Shown here: one piece after another, positions 9,004 through 16,947 of the stretch | How the letters are laid out: the number at the start of each line of letters is the position of its first letter | How positions within the stretch are numbered: the first letter of the stretch is position 1 | Source of the DNA: Pontibacter ruber | GTDB taxonomy: Bacteria; Bacteroidota; Bacteroidia; Cytophagales; Hymenobacteraceae | NCBI RefSeq assembly: GCF_023630205.1 | Contig: NZ_JALPRR010000002.1 | Span: 236,899 to 300,898 of the forward strand | Direction: 5' to 3' | DNA: 64,000 nt | Notes under the pieces: model-generated | Seen by the model: the letters and a program-made list of their open reading frames with translations, nothing else | Databases searched by the model: none | What the model was told of the DNA's origin: nothing | Position numbers and translations under genes: made by a program

Positions 9004-10383
9004 TTAAACCGATTTACTAAACACCGGTGTAGTAGGCTGGCTGGCCCAGAGGCGGGCATCAAGGCACATGGCAATGTTGCGCACGAATGGCTTGCCGGCT
9101 GGCAGCACCTGTATGCTCTTGTCCGTGTATTCTACCAAGCCATCTTCCGCAAGGGACTGCAGGCGGATGAGGGCATCTACAAAGTATGGCAGCTCTGTTG
9201 AGTCCCAGCTGGTAAAGTCGCGGCACATCAGGTTCTGGATGTGTTTTCGCAGCAGCATGTCTTCTTCGGTCAGCTCGTGGCCTTTCAGAATAGGCAGGTG
9301 CCCGGAGAACACAGCCTCCTCATACGCCTCTACTTCTTTCACGTTCTGCATAAAGGCAGTGCCGGTATCCGAAATGCTGGAGGCTCCTAAACCGATCAGC
9401 AACTCAGTGTGGCGTGGCGTGTAGCCCATGAAGTTACGGTGCAGGGTGCCTTTCGCGGAGGCAATGCAAAGCTCATCTTCCGGCAGGGCAAAGTGGTCCA
9501 TGCCAGTTTCGATATAGCCGGCCTCCTGCAGCATTTCCCGGCCAAGCTCGTAGAGGCCACGCTTCACTTCCGGAACAGGCAGGTCGGCTTCGGAGTAGCG
9601 GCGCTGGGCTTTGCTCTTCCAGGGCACGTGTGCATAGCTGTAAAAAGCAATCCGCTCGGGGCGCAGCTCTTTCACTTTCTCGATGGTGTTGCGAACGCTG
9701 TCGGCCGTCTGGTGTGGCAGGCCGTAGATAATGTCGCCGTTAATGGAAGTATAACCAATGGTGCGGGCGGCATCAAAGATCTCTTTTGTCTTCTCAAATG
9801 TCTGGATGCGGTTGATCACGAACTGTACCCTCGGATCGAAGTCCTGGATACCCACGCTCAGCCTGCGGAAGCCCAGATCATACAGCACCTGCAGTTGCTC
9901 GGCATTGGTGGCATTGGGGTGTACCTCCACGCTGAAAGCGGCATCCGGTGTTGCTTCTGTTTTCTCCAGCAGCTTCTCCAGCAATGTTTTCAGGTTCTGC
10001 GCGCTGAAGAAGGTAGGCGTACCGCCCCCTAAATGCAGCTCCGTGATGCGGGGCTTTTCGTCGAACAGGGTCAGGTATTGCTCCCACTCCTGCAGCAGGG
10101 CGGCCATGTAAGGCTCCTCTACGGCATGGTTCTTCGTGATGCGCTTGTTACAGCCGCAGTAGGTGCACAACTGCTCGCAAAAGGGCAGGTGCAGGTACAA
10201 ACTGATGCCTTCCTTAGAATTGGTTTTGCGGAAAGCCTGTTGCACATGTAGTTTCCAACGCTCCTCTGTCAGTGGCTTCTCGTCCCAGAAGGGAACCGTC
10301 GGGTAGCTGGTGTAGCGCGGCGATGGCACATCGTACTTTGCCAGCAACTCGGCAGGGGTAGGTATTGAAACAGGCGTAACCAT
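9004..10383 (-). CDS. hemN: Oxygen-independent coproporphyrinogen III dehydrogenase
   Basis: 459 residues, the usual HemN length. A radical-SAM enzyme that decarboxylates coproporphyrinogen III to protoporphyrinogen IX without oxygen, in the cytoplasm. Visible: RYTSYPTVPFW near the N-terminus, the cluster motif HLPFCEQLCTYCGCNK with CxxxCxxC plus the fourth HemN-type Cys, GGGTPTFF, and a C-terminal HemN domain (ENLMCRDF-like as IQNLMCRDF). The start ATG at 10383 follows a leader that carries a class II Crp/FNR-like promoter (10449-10491), which fits induction when oxygen falls. Two TATACTT heptamers sit in tandem just past its stop. HemN rather than HemW: the length and the CxxxCxxCxC arrangement support true HemN. 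Confidence 0.93.
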   Translation of the reverse strand: MVTPVSIPTPAELLAKYDVPSPRYTSYPTVPFWDEKPLTEERWKLHVQQAFRKTNSKEGISLYLHLPFCEQLCTYCGCNKRITKNHAVEEPYMAALLQEWEQYLTLFDEKPRITELHLGGGTPTFFSAQNLKTLLEKLLEKTEATPDAAFSVEVHPNATNAEQLQVLYDLGFRRLSVGIQDFDPRVQFVINRIQTFEKTKEIFDAARTIGYTSINGDIIYGLPHQTADSVRNTIEKVKELRPERIAFYSYAHVPWKSKAQRRYSEADLPVPEVKRGLYELGREMLQEAGYIETGMDHFALPEDELCIASAKGTLHRNFMGYTPRHTELLIGLGASSISDTGTAFMQNVKEVEAYEEAVFSGHLPILKGHELTEEDMLLRKHIQNLMCRDFTSWDSTELPYFVDALIRLQSLAEDGLVEYTDKSIQVLPAGKPFVRNIAMCLDARLWASQPTTPVFSKSV

Positions 10384-10448
10384 ATATTTTCCAGTTTGAT
10401 TATTATGTAAAGTATAGAAGATTCCTTAACTGGTCTCCTCAACTGGTA

Positions 10449-10491
10449 CAAAGGTCGGGAGTGAAAGGCCCGTAAGAAATGACATTTATCA
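10449..10491 (-). promoter_or_regulatory. Class II Crp/FNR-like promoter of hemN
   Basis: Reading the minus strand: TGATAAATGTCA (10491-10480), a 23-nt spacer, then GACCTTTG (10456-10449) as the -7 element. The palindrome centre is 36.5 nt before the final G, so about -41.5 from a start site near 10444. The same spacing occurs at the NO reductase and hemA promoters. Confidence 0.65.
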
Positions 10492-10502
10492 GTACCAGTA
10501 GA

Positions 10503-10514
10503 TGATTATTATCA
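10503..10514. promoter_or_regulatory. Second TGA-N6-TCA palindrome between hemN and the aldolase-like gene
   Basis: TGATTATTATCA, flanked to give ATGAT-TATT-ATCAA, one mismatch from the FNR consensus. Its centre is 38.5 nt before the last G of TATACTTTG (10539-10547), the likely -7 element of the rightward gene, so it may serve that promoter or be a tandem site for hemN. Confidence 0.4.
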
Positions 10515-10594
10515 ATACTGGCTAATTCAACAGAAATTTATACTTTGCAGCACCCTGAGGTACAAAACACAGCAAACCCTAAGAAGATACAGCC

Positions 10595-11704
10595 ATGGAT
10601 ATCGCCACGCCAACCTTACTGCTTGATGAAAAGAAGTGCAGACAGAACATTGCCATGATGGTGGAGAAGGCAGCACGCAACCAGGTCCGCCTGCGCCCAC
10701 ATTTTAAAACGCATCAGTCGGCGCAGGTAGGGGAGTGGTTTCGGGAGCAGGGCATCACGGCCATCACCGTGTCTTCGCTGCGGATGGCACAGTACTTTGC
10801 TGCCCATGGCTGGAACGATATCATGGTGGCCATTCCAATGAACATCCGGGAGATGGGCCTGGTAAACGAACTGGCTTCGCGGATACAACTGCATGTGGTG
10901 GCCGTAAACCCTGAGACGGTGGAAGCGTTGATTGGGCAGCTGCAATACCCGGTAAACCTGTGGGTGAAGATCGACACCGGCTATCACCGCACCGGCGTAA
11001 CGCCGCACAGCCACCAGGAACTGGACCACATCCTGAATCTCACCACCAGGAGCGAACTGCTACGCTTCGCCGGTTTCCTGGCCCACGACGGCCATACCTA
11101 TAAACAGACAGAGAAAGAAGAGATTCAAACCATCCATAACACCACGGTTTACCTGCTTAACCTGGTGCGCGATCGTTACAAAAACCACTTTCCGGGCCTG
11201 CAGCTTTCTTTGGGCGATACGCCTTCCTGCAGTGTGCTGGAAGAGCTGAGAGGGGTAGACGAGATCAGGCCCGGCAATTACGTGTTTTACGACCTGACGC
11301 AGCAGCACATCGGCTCCTGTACCTACGAGCAGATAGCAGTATGCATGGCCTGCCCGGTAGTAGCCAAACACCCGGACCGCAACGAGATCATCCTGTACGG
11401 GGGCAGCGTGCACTTTTCTAAAGACAACCTGCTCCAGGAAGACGGTTCTGTAATCTTCGGGCGCGTGGTAGAGTTTACGCCGCAAGGATGGTCTGCGCCC
11501 TTGGCTGATGCGGCAGTGGTTTCCTTGTCGCAGGAGCACGGGGTGGTGCGCATTCACAACAAGGCCCTGTTCGACCACTACAGGATCGGTGACGTAATGG
11601 GTATACTTCCCATTCATTCCTGCCTTACCGCCGATGTGATGAAAAGCTACCTGACACTGGACGGCAGGCGCCTGGAGCACTTGTCAGGTGTGCCACAATG
11701 GTGA
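10595..11704 (+). CDS. D-threonine aldolase-like PLP enzyme (alanine racemase N-domain fold)
   Basis: 369 residues. The family (DSD1/D-TA) cleaves D-threonine or dehydrates D-serine-like beta-hydroxy amino acids using pyridoxal phosphate and a metal. The N-terminal TIM barrel starts with TPTLLLDEKKCRQNIAMM and contains RPHFKTHQS, whose Lys is the expected PLP anchor; KIDTGYHRTG is the conserved strand downstream. The C-terminal domain has the metal-site pattern HGVVRIHNK and LPIHSCLTADVM (His and Cys). It is divergent from hemN across a 211-bp region with a TATACTTTG element at 10539-10547 as candidate promoter. An inverted pair of heptamers lies right after the stop. Physiological substrate is uncertain. 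Confidence 0.85.
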   Translation: MDIATPTLLLDEKKCRQNIAMMVEKAARNQVRLRPHFKTHQSAQVGEWFREQGITAITVSSLRMAQYFAAHGWNDIMVAIPMNIREMGLVNELASRIQLHVVAVNPETVEALIGQLQYPVNLWVKIDTGYHRTGVTPHSHQELDHILNLTTRSELLRFAGFLAHDGHTYKQTEKEEIQTIHNTTVYLLNLVRDRYKNHFPGLQLSLGDTPSCSVLEELRGVDEIRPGNYVFYDLTQQHIGSCTYEQIAVCMACPVVAKHPDRNEIILYGGSVHFSKDNLLQEDGSVIFGRVVEFTPQGWSAPLADAAVVSLSQEHGVVRIHNKALFDHYRIGDVMGILPIHSCLTADVMKSYLTLDGRRLEHLSGVPQW

Positions 11705-11708
11705 CAGG

Positions 11709-11733
11709 AAGTATAAAGCAGCTGTTTATACTT
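11709..11733. repeat. Inverted TATACTT pair after a stop codon
   Basis: AAGTATAAA (11709-11717) and TTTATACTT (11725-11733) are perfect inverted repeats around GCAGCTG, five bases after the aldolase-like stop codon. This is one of several such pairs at gene ends and could act as a terminator stem. Confidence 0.6.
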
Positions 11734-11747
11734 TGGAAGGCAATGAT

Positions 11748-11804
11748 ATGGCGCGAGCGTCCTCGCTCGTGACTTGCTATAGTGGGGCATCCGGCCCAGT
11801 TGGG
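11748..11804. repeat. Intergenic repeat, inverted copy of 60086-60145
   Basis: The 57-bp stretch ATGGCGCGAGCGTCCTCGCT ... CCAGTTGGGT is a close reverse-complement match to 60086-60145. A 19-nt piece of the same family (CGGGCCAGTTGAGTCAGAG) recurs at 20611-20629. Confidence 0.6.
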
Positions 11805-11865
11805 TATGAAGTCCAAGTATAGCTAGTACACAACGAACTCAAAACCTCGGGCCACAAATTTATAC

Positions 11866-12726
11866 TTACAGCCGGATAATGGCCTCGTAAGCTCCTTTTA
11901 CCACGGCGGCCATTTTATCAAAATTCAGCGTGTCGATGGTATCGCTCGTCTGGTGGTAGTGCGGGTTGCGCAGGAAAGAAGAATCGTTGATCATGACGGC
12001 GTTGATGTCATACTTCCAGTAGTTGCGGTGATCGGAGAGGCCCACCAGGCCAAAGCCTTCCGGCAGGTTTACCGACTGCACATCAACGGTGGTTTGCTGC
12101 CGCATCAGGTCACGGACGTGTTCTGTGTACTTCTCCTGTCCGGTTTTGCCTACCACCACTATAAAATTGCCGGTATTGGGGTAGTATTTTGCCAGTTGGG
12201 GGGCCGGGAATTGCTGGGAGTTGGGCTCATCTGAAAAGTAGCCGATCATTTCATAACACACCATGGCCTTCACTTTTACGCCCTGCTTATGCAGCGACCG
12301 GGCATGGAAAGCGCTGCCCATGTCCTCGCTGGCAAAGAAGGGAGGCTCTTCCAGGCAATAGGCTACCAACTCGATGGGGTGGCGCAGGGCAGGCTTGTTC
12401 TGGTGCAGCAAGCGGGCAGTTTCGAGCATGCCGGCTACGCCACTGGCGTTATCGTCGGCACCCGGCTGGTTGCCGCACACATCGTAGTGGGCACCTACTA
12501 CCAACCGCTCCTCTGCACTGTTGCCATCAAAATAGGCAATGATGTTCTTGTAGGTCCGGCCATCCACCTCATAAGGTTGCTCTTTCACCTGGCAATCAAG
12601 TTTCTCCAGTTCCGTTCTGATATAGGCAGCTGCCTCGTTCAGCGAATCCATGTTCATGTAATTTCTGGCCGGTGTAAGAGACGTCAGCGCGAGCACATCC
12701 TGGTATAATCTTTCCTTGCTGTTCAT
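11866..12726 (-). CDS. M28 family zinc peptidase
   Basis: 286 residues; a di-zinc aminopeptidase-type enzyme. The M28 ligand set can be followed: His and Asp in VVGAHYDVCG, Asp in GADDNASGVAGMLE, Glu-Glu in CLEEPPFFASEDMGS, a later Asp, and His near the C-terminus in NPHYHQTSDTIDTL. There is no signal peptide, so unlike many Bacteroidota M28 enzymes it appears cytosolic. It starts at ATG 12726 and is a single-gene unit between the D-TA-like gene (convergent) and the GH25 gene (divergent). Cleaves N-terminal residues from peptides; its exact substrate is unknown. An M28-related glutaminyl cyclase is a weaker alternative. Confidence 0.85.
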   Translation of the reverse strand: MNSKERLYQDVLALTSLTPARNYMNMDSLNEAAAYIRTELEKLDCQVKEQPYEVDGRTYKNIIAYFDGNSAEERLVVGAHYDVCGNQPGADDNASGVAGMLETARLLHQNKPALRHPIELVAYCLEEPPFFASEDMGSAFHARSLHKQGVKVKAMVCYEMIGYFSDEPNSQQFPAPQLAKYYPNTGNFIVVVGKTGQEKYTEHVRDLMRQQTTVDVQSVNLPEGFGLVGLSDHRNYWKYDINAVMINDSSFLRNPHYHQTSDTIDTLNFDKMAAVVKGAYEAIIRL

Positions 12727-12855
12727 GAGTTTATTTTCACAAAATATGCTACCTCTTACGGCGAAGCTTATTGTTGCTGACGAATCCTTTACAAAAATCT
12801 GTAATCAGAAGTATGAAACTATACAGCTGATGTTATAAACCATTTGATTGGCGGC

Positions 12856-12884
12856 TTGGGTTTTCTCCTAAAATTATACCTTTG
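12856..12884 (+). promoter_or_regulatory. Promoter of the GH25 lysozyme gene
   Basis: TTG at 12856-12858, an 18-nt gap and a perfect TAnnTTTG element (TACCTTTG, 12877-12884). The start codon at 12899 follows 15 bases later, so the mRNA would have a very short leader. Confidence 0.55.
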
Positions 12885-12898
12885 CAGTGGAGGTATAC

Positions 12899-13726
12899 AT
12901 GCAAACATCCAAGGCTCCTGTCAAAAAAGCACCTGTTAAGAAAGCACCCGTAAAGCGGGCACCTGCAAAGCGCAAAAAGCAGCAAAAAAAGCAGTCGCCT
13001 GTATTTTTCTGGGGAGGCATTGCTGTGCTGACCGCTATTGCCTTGCTGGTGCTGTACGTGGAGTTCTTCGTGGACAGAAAGGAGCCTACTGTCTGGCCGC
13101 AGGGGCTTAACGTACGGGGGATAGATGTATCCAAGTATCAGCGGGACATAGACTGGGTTAAGGTTCGGGAGAGCGAAGTAGGCTTTGCATTTTTAAAAGC
13201 CACGGAAGGGGCCCGGTTAAAGGACAGCCACTTTGCCCGCAACTGGGAACAGACGTACCAGGCAGGCATCATCCGGGGAGCCTATCATTTTTATGTGCCG
13301 CACCAGAAGCCGGAAAAACAGGCAAAGAATTTTATCAATACCGTAAAGCTGGAGCCAGGCGATCTGCCACCCGTGCTGGATGTGGAGGTAAGAGGGCGTA
13401 AACCGATCAAGGAGTTTCGCAGCGACCTGAAAGAGTGGTTGGTGCTGGTCGAGCGGGCGTATGGTGTTAAGCCGATCCTGTACACAGGCTATAGTTTTTA
13501 CAAAGACCACCTGGAAGGCTATTTTGACGAATACCACCTCTGGATAGCCCACTACAAAGTGCCTGAACTGGCATTGAAACGAAACGACAAGACCCGGCTC
13601 GCGTTCTGGCAACACACCGATAACGGCGAAATTGACGGAATAGAAGGCACCGTAGACTGCAACATTTTTTACGGAAGCAGCCAGGAACTTCGCAACATTT
13701 GCCTTAAGCCTACAGCAGGCAAATAA
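12899..13726 (+). CDS. Membrane-anchored GH25 family lysozyme
   Basis: 275 residues from ATG 12899; an upstream in-frame GTG at 12887 would lie almost at the predicted transcription start. The first 40 residues are a basic KKAPVKKAPVKRAPAKRKK repeat, then one membrane helix (FWGGIAVLTAIALLVLYVEFF), then the GH25 barrel: RGIDVSKYQRDIDW with the first catalytic Asp, FAFLKATEGA, RGAYHFYVP, and PPVLDVEV with the catalytic Asp/Glu pair; DGIEGTVDCNIF closes the fold. It should cleave the MurNAc-GlcNAc bond of peptidoglycan in the periplasm while tethered by its N-terminus. A strong hairpin terminator follows. Role in wall turnover or defence cannot be separated. Confidence 0.88.
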   Translation: MQTSKAPVKKAPVKKAPVKRAPAKRKKQQKKQSPVFFWGGIAVLTAIALLVLYVEFFVDRKEPTVWPQGLNVRGIDVSKYQRDIDWVKVRESEVGFAFLKATEGARLKDSHFARNWEQTYQAGIIRGAYHFYVPHQKPEKQAKNFINTVKLEPGDLPPVLDVEVRGRKPIKEFRSDLKEWLVLVERAYGVKPILYTGYSFYKDHLEGYFDEYHLWIAHYKVPELALKRNDKTRLAFWQHTDNGEIDGIEGTVDCNIFYGSSQELRNICLKPTAGK

Positions 13727-13727
13727 C

Positions 13728-13762
13728 AGAAAAGGCGCAGCTTCGTGCTGCGCCTTTTCTGC
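13728..13762. terminator. Bidirectional terminator hairpin
   Basis: CAGAAAAGGCGCAGC and GCTGCGCCTTTTCTG form a 15-bp stem with a TTCGT loop (13728-13742 region and 13747-13761), T-rich on both strands, between the GH25 gene and the convergent disordered-protein gene. Confidence 0.75.
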
Positions 13763-13782
13763 CTGTTCATACTTACGTCGTA

Positions 13783-14580
13783 TTAGTAGCGTTCAAAATC
13801 TCTGATATCGCGGTTGTGGCTGTTGCCATAATCCTGTGGGCCGTAGCCGCCGCTGTAATAGCCACTCATGCCATACGGCATACCGGCGCTGCCTCTTTCT
13901 ACTATACCATGGGTGCCGTAGTTGCCTATACTTGGGCCGTAGTCGCCCTGGGTGTAGCGGTCGTAGCCGCTGCCGATGTACTGGCCACGGTCGCCGCCGT
14001 AACTGGGCGAAGTATATTCGTCGCGCTCAAAATCATAGCGGCCCTGGCGTTGGCCCTGGAACTCTCTGTTCGCATACGAACCGTACAGGTCACGGTCTGA
14101 GCCTGATCTCTGGCCGGATACCCAGCCTTGGTTGCGCTGTTCCGAAGAAGACCTGTTCTGGTAAGCCGGGTGTCCGGCCGGGCTGTAGTGGTGCGAGCGG
14201 GCCTCTCGGGGCGAGCCCATGCCGCTGTCAAACTTATAGTTGGTATCGGAGTCGTAGTGCCGCTGAGACGAGTAGCCACCGCGTACATCTCCGAAGCCCT
14301 GTGCTCCGCCGTAGCTGCCCATGTTGCCGTAGTTGCGGGATGTGCTGTAGGTGTCATCGTCTGTGATGTTCACGCGCGAAAAGTTGCGCGAGCCACTCAT
14401 CTGATTGCCCTGATTGCTGTAGGTATTCCTGTTCCCCTCATTGCCATAGCCGCCCCGTGCAGACGAGCCGTAATCTTCCATGTGGTGCCCGGAGTGCATT
14501 TCCGGGTGGCGGTACTCTTCAGAACGTCTTGTTCTGTAGCCGCCCTGCTGCTGGTTGTAATCTGATTCGTGTCTGTTCAT
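13783..14580 (-). CDS. Gly/Tyr/Ser/Arg-rich intrinsically disordered protein
   Basis: 265 residues of low-complexity sequence without a signal peptide, membrane helix or recognisable domain. Gly, Tyr, Ser, Arg, Asn and Gln dominate, with many GYG, SYG, RGG-like and YNQQQGGY pieces; Lys, Leu, Ile, Val and Cys are nearly absent. Codon choice looks like its neighbours, so it is not obviously foreign. The composition recalls RNA-binding or phase-separating proteins of eukaryotes, but this is an analogy only. It opens with ATG at 14580 (MNRHESDYNQQ) and ends at a shared terminator with the GH25 gene. Related disordered proteins occur in Hymenobacteraceae, often linked to stress, from general knowledge. 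Confidence 0.7.
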   Translation of the reverse strand: MNRHESDYNQQQGGYRTRRSEEYRHPEMHSGHHMEDYGSSARGGYGNEGNRNTYSNQGNQMSGSRNFSRVNITDDDTYSTSRNYGNMGSYGGAQGFGDVRGGYSSQRHYDSDTNYKFDSGMGSPREARSHHYSPAGHPAYQNRSSSEQRNQGWVSGQRSGSDRDLYGSYANREFQGQRQGRYDFERDEYTSPSYGGDRGQYIGSGYDRYTQGDYGPSIGNYGTHGIVERGSAGMPYGMSGYYSGGYGPQDYGNSHNRDIRDFERY

Positions 14581-14955
14581 AGCTTTCAGGTTTATGGTTT
14601 TACATAAGTACTGTAGCTATTGTAAACGGCAGGGAGCGGGAGGGGTTTATATTATATGGAACATGCCTGTGCGTAACCAGGGGCAGTATCGCTATACTTT
14701 TATACTTGAAAATGCCTGAAAAGCAGCTGCGTTTGGGTTGTTATCAGCTTCTGGCGGGTTTATACTTTAGTTCGGAGGCAGGGTAGTTTCATTTCAGAAA
14801 ATGAAGCTGTAAAATCACTGTCATTCTGTTGAGAAACTTGGTAGAAGAGTGGTTAAGCTTACGCTACAGGCCCCACAAGATCCTTTCAGGATGACAAAAA
14901 AGAGAATGAAATGACCCAGAGTTCGGAGGGGCAGACAGAATGCGCAGAGCAGAAT
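14581..14955. other. Intergenic region with tandem heptamers and a small inverted repeat
   Basis: 375 bases between two minus-strand genes. It holds tandem TATACTT copies near 14693-14707, another near 14761 and the 78-bp inverted-repeat element at 14819-14896. No gene is apparent. Confidence 0.6.
14819..14896. repeat. Small inverted-repeat element of the TGTCATTCTG type
   Basis: Left end TGTCATTCTGTTGAGAAACT and right end ending TTTCAGGATGACA are imperfect inverted repeats 78 bp apart. Units of this sort (TCATTCTG ... CAGGATGA) are widespread between genes in Bacteroidota. Confidence 0.6.
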
Positions 14956-16767
14956 TTAATCCTTAAACTTTCGCAAGGCATCCTGCCATGTGCCGGATTT
15001 AAGGGTAACTGCTTTTTTGCCGGGCTCTTCAGTCTTTGTGGCTTTATCAGCCAGGAAGCGGGCCTTGATCTCATCGCCAAAGAACAGGTAACTGAGTGAG
15101 GCGCACGCAACCAGCAGCGTTATCACAAACGCCACCTGCCGGATACCGGAGTAGAAGCCATGCCGTGTGCGCCAGATCATGAGGCGAAGCGGCTGTAACA
15201 CCGGTTGCAGTATGGCTGCATGTAAAATATGACGGCGCACCCAGTCAATCGCTTTTTCCTGCCCGATCACCACCACGCTGCCAAGTATGGCTACGTTCAC
15301 CAAAGCAAACATTGCCATCATCTGCACATACGGGTTGTTGTACAGGTGCCCGTAAATGTGCTGGCTATAGAAAATTGCCCAGATGCTTACAGCAATTATA
15401 AGTATGTTTGGCAGGCTAAGTAACCAGTTGTTTTTCGGCTTATCGTCCTTCGGGGTTGGTATGTAAGGCACTTTAACGCGGAAGATGGAGTACACCAGGC
15501 CGAGGCAGAAAACCCACCAGGTACCGGTACGAAGTATACCGCCGAACATGTGGAAGCCGTTCTCATTTTTCTCGTGCAGCCAGCGCTGCGCATACTGCCG
15601 GATACTGATCGACATCAGGAAAAAAGGAGCGAACATGAGCAGAAACTCGCGCAGCGATACGTACCACGGAAACTCTGCCAGCACCAGCGACAATACTGGA
15701 ATAGAAAAATCGATCAGGTTAAATACCCCGAACAGGTAGTACATGGGCAGCGTGAAATAATGTATGCGCTGGCGCCAGGTAAAGTTTTTGAACAGGAACG
15801 GGAACACAGCAAAAAGCAGCTCGAAAGTGCCTCGTGCCCATTTTATCTGCTGTTTGTAGTAGGCAGCCAGTGTGCCGGGCACCAGCCCGCGGGTCAGGAT
15901 CTTAGGCACGTACACCGATTTCCAGCCTTTGGCATGCAGCCGCATGGCCGTGTGCATGTCTTCGGCCAAGCCGGGGGCATGGCCGCCAATGCTGTCAAGG
16001 GCCTTTCTGCGGAATGTACAGTTGGCACCAATGGCCTGTACGGTGCCGTGGCTGTTCATGCCCATCATCATGGGGCCATAGAAGCTATAGGTCTGTTCGG
16101 CAGCGCCGTAAGCCACCAGGCTTTCTTTTTGGTTATAATACGCCTGCACGCACTGTACATAGCCTATCTCCGGGTCCTCAAAGTACGGCAGCACTTCATC
16201 CAAAAATTCCGGTGCCGGCACGTGGTCCGGGTCCAGGATCAGGCAGATGTCGCCATCGGCCTGCTGCAGCGCATTGTTTACGTTACCAGCCTTGGCATCC
16301 ACTTTTACCGTTCGCGTCACGTGCTTTACACCTAGGCGTGCACACACGGATTTCAGGTAAGGGTCATCTCCTTCGTCGCACAGGTAGGTGGTGTGCGGGT
16401 AGCGGATACGCTGAATGGCTTCCAGGGTATTCACGATCATGCTGTGTGGTTCGCCCGGGCAGGAAGTGGTAAATACGTCTACTTTATATTTTGTGCGCAG
16501 GGCAGGCTTCAGGGGCGTGCTCACGGAGTAATAATGATACCACTCGTGCAGGGTACGCAGCATCTTAAATCCTAATGCGGTGGTCAGGAGCCAGTAAAGC
16601 GGGGCATAGCCAATATGATCGTCATCGATGAACCAGTACAGGAACATCGCCATCGTGAGCAGGCCGACGAAAATCATCAGCCGTATGGTACGGACATCCT
16701 TAGGGTTAGGAGAAGCTTCCGGAATAACTGCTTGCTTTTCGCTCTTATGAGTAAAAGTGTCCAGCAT
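14956..16767 (-). CDS. Cellulose-synthase-like GT2 glycosyltransferase
   Basis: 603 residues. A processive inner-membrane glycosyltransferase: two N-terminal helices (IFVGLLTMAMFLYWFI and a second), a GT-A domain, then five or six helices. GT2 motifs are in order: DEGDDPYLK, LDPDHVPAP (DxD), GANCTFRRKALDSIGG, the LAEDMHTAMRLHAKGWKS block with the catalytic ED, and YKQQIKWARGTFEL, a QxxRW motif with Lys in place of Arg. No PilZ domain is visible. It is divergent from a lipoprotein glycosidase, a pairing typical for beta-glucan synthesis and trimming, so an exopolysaccharide role is likely; the sugar and linkage are not known. Confidence 0.83.
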   Translation of the reverse strand: MLDTFTHKSEKQAVIPEASPNPKDVRTIRLMIFVGLLTMAMFLYWFIDDDHIGYAPLYWLLTTALGFKMLRTLHEWYHYYSVSTPLKPALRTKYKVDVFTTSCPGEPHSMIVNTLEAIQRIRYPHTTYLCDEGDDPYLKSVCARLGVKHVTRTVKVDAKAGNVNNALQQADGDICLILDPDHVPAPEFLDEVLPYFEDPEIGYVQCVQAYYNQKESLVAYGAAEQTYSFYGPMMMGMNSHGTVQAIGANCTFRRKALDSIGGHAPGLAEDMHTAMRLHAKGWKSVYVPKILTRGLVPGTLAAYYKQQIKWARGTFELLFAVFPFLFKNFTWRQRIHYFTLPMYYLFGVFNLIDFSIPVLSLVLAEFPWYVSLREFLLMFAPFFLMSISIRQYAQRWLHEKNENGFHMFGGILRTGTWWVFCLGLVYSIFRVKVPYIPTPKDDKPKNNWLLSLPNILIIAVSIWAIFYSQHIYGHLYNNPYVQMMAMFALVNVAILGSVVVIGQEKAIDWVRRHILHAAILQPVLQPLRLMIWRTRHGFYSGIRQVAFVITLLVACASLSYLFFGDEIKARFLADKATKTEEPGKKAVTLKSGTWQDALRKFKD

Positions 16768-16947
16768 GGTTTATGAGAATAATCTTGTAAAGGGCCACAT
16801 ATAAGTCCAACGGCACATGTTATCCTCGGTGGTTCGATTTAGGCGAGTCGAAGAACATATGCTTCCGTATACTCGTAGTTAGCTTCAAAAGTTCTTGTTA
16901 AAAGTATAATTATCTTTTTCTGATCTACCCCTTTTCCACTTTGCTAA

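Noticed and set aside
8714..9074. Small open frames in the repeat block next to hemN
   Set aside because: They lie in hairpin-rich repeats and their translations are repeat-derived.
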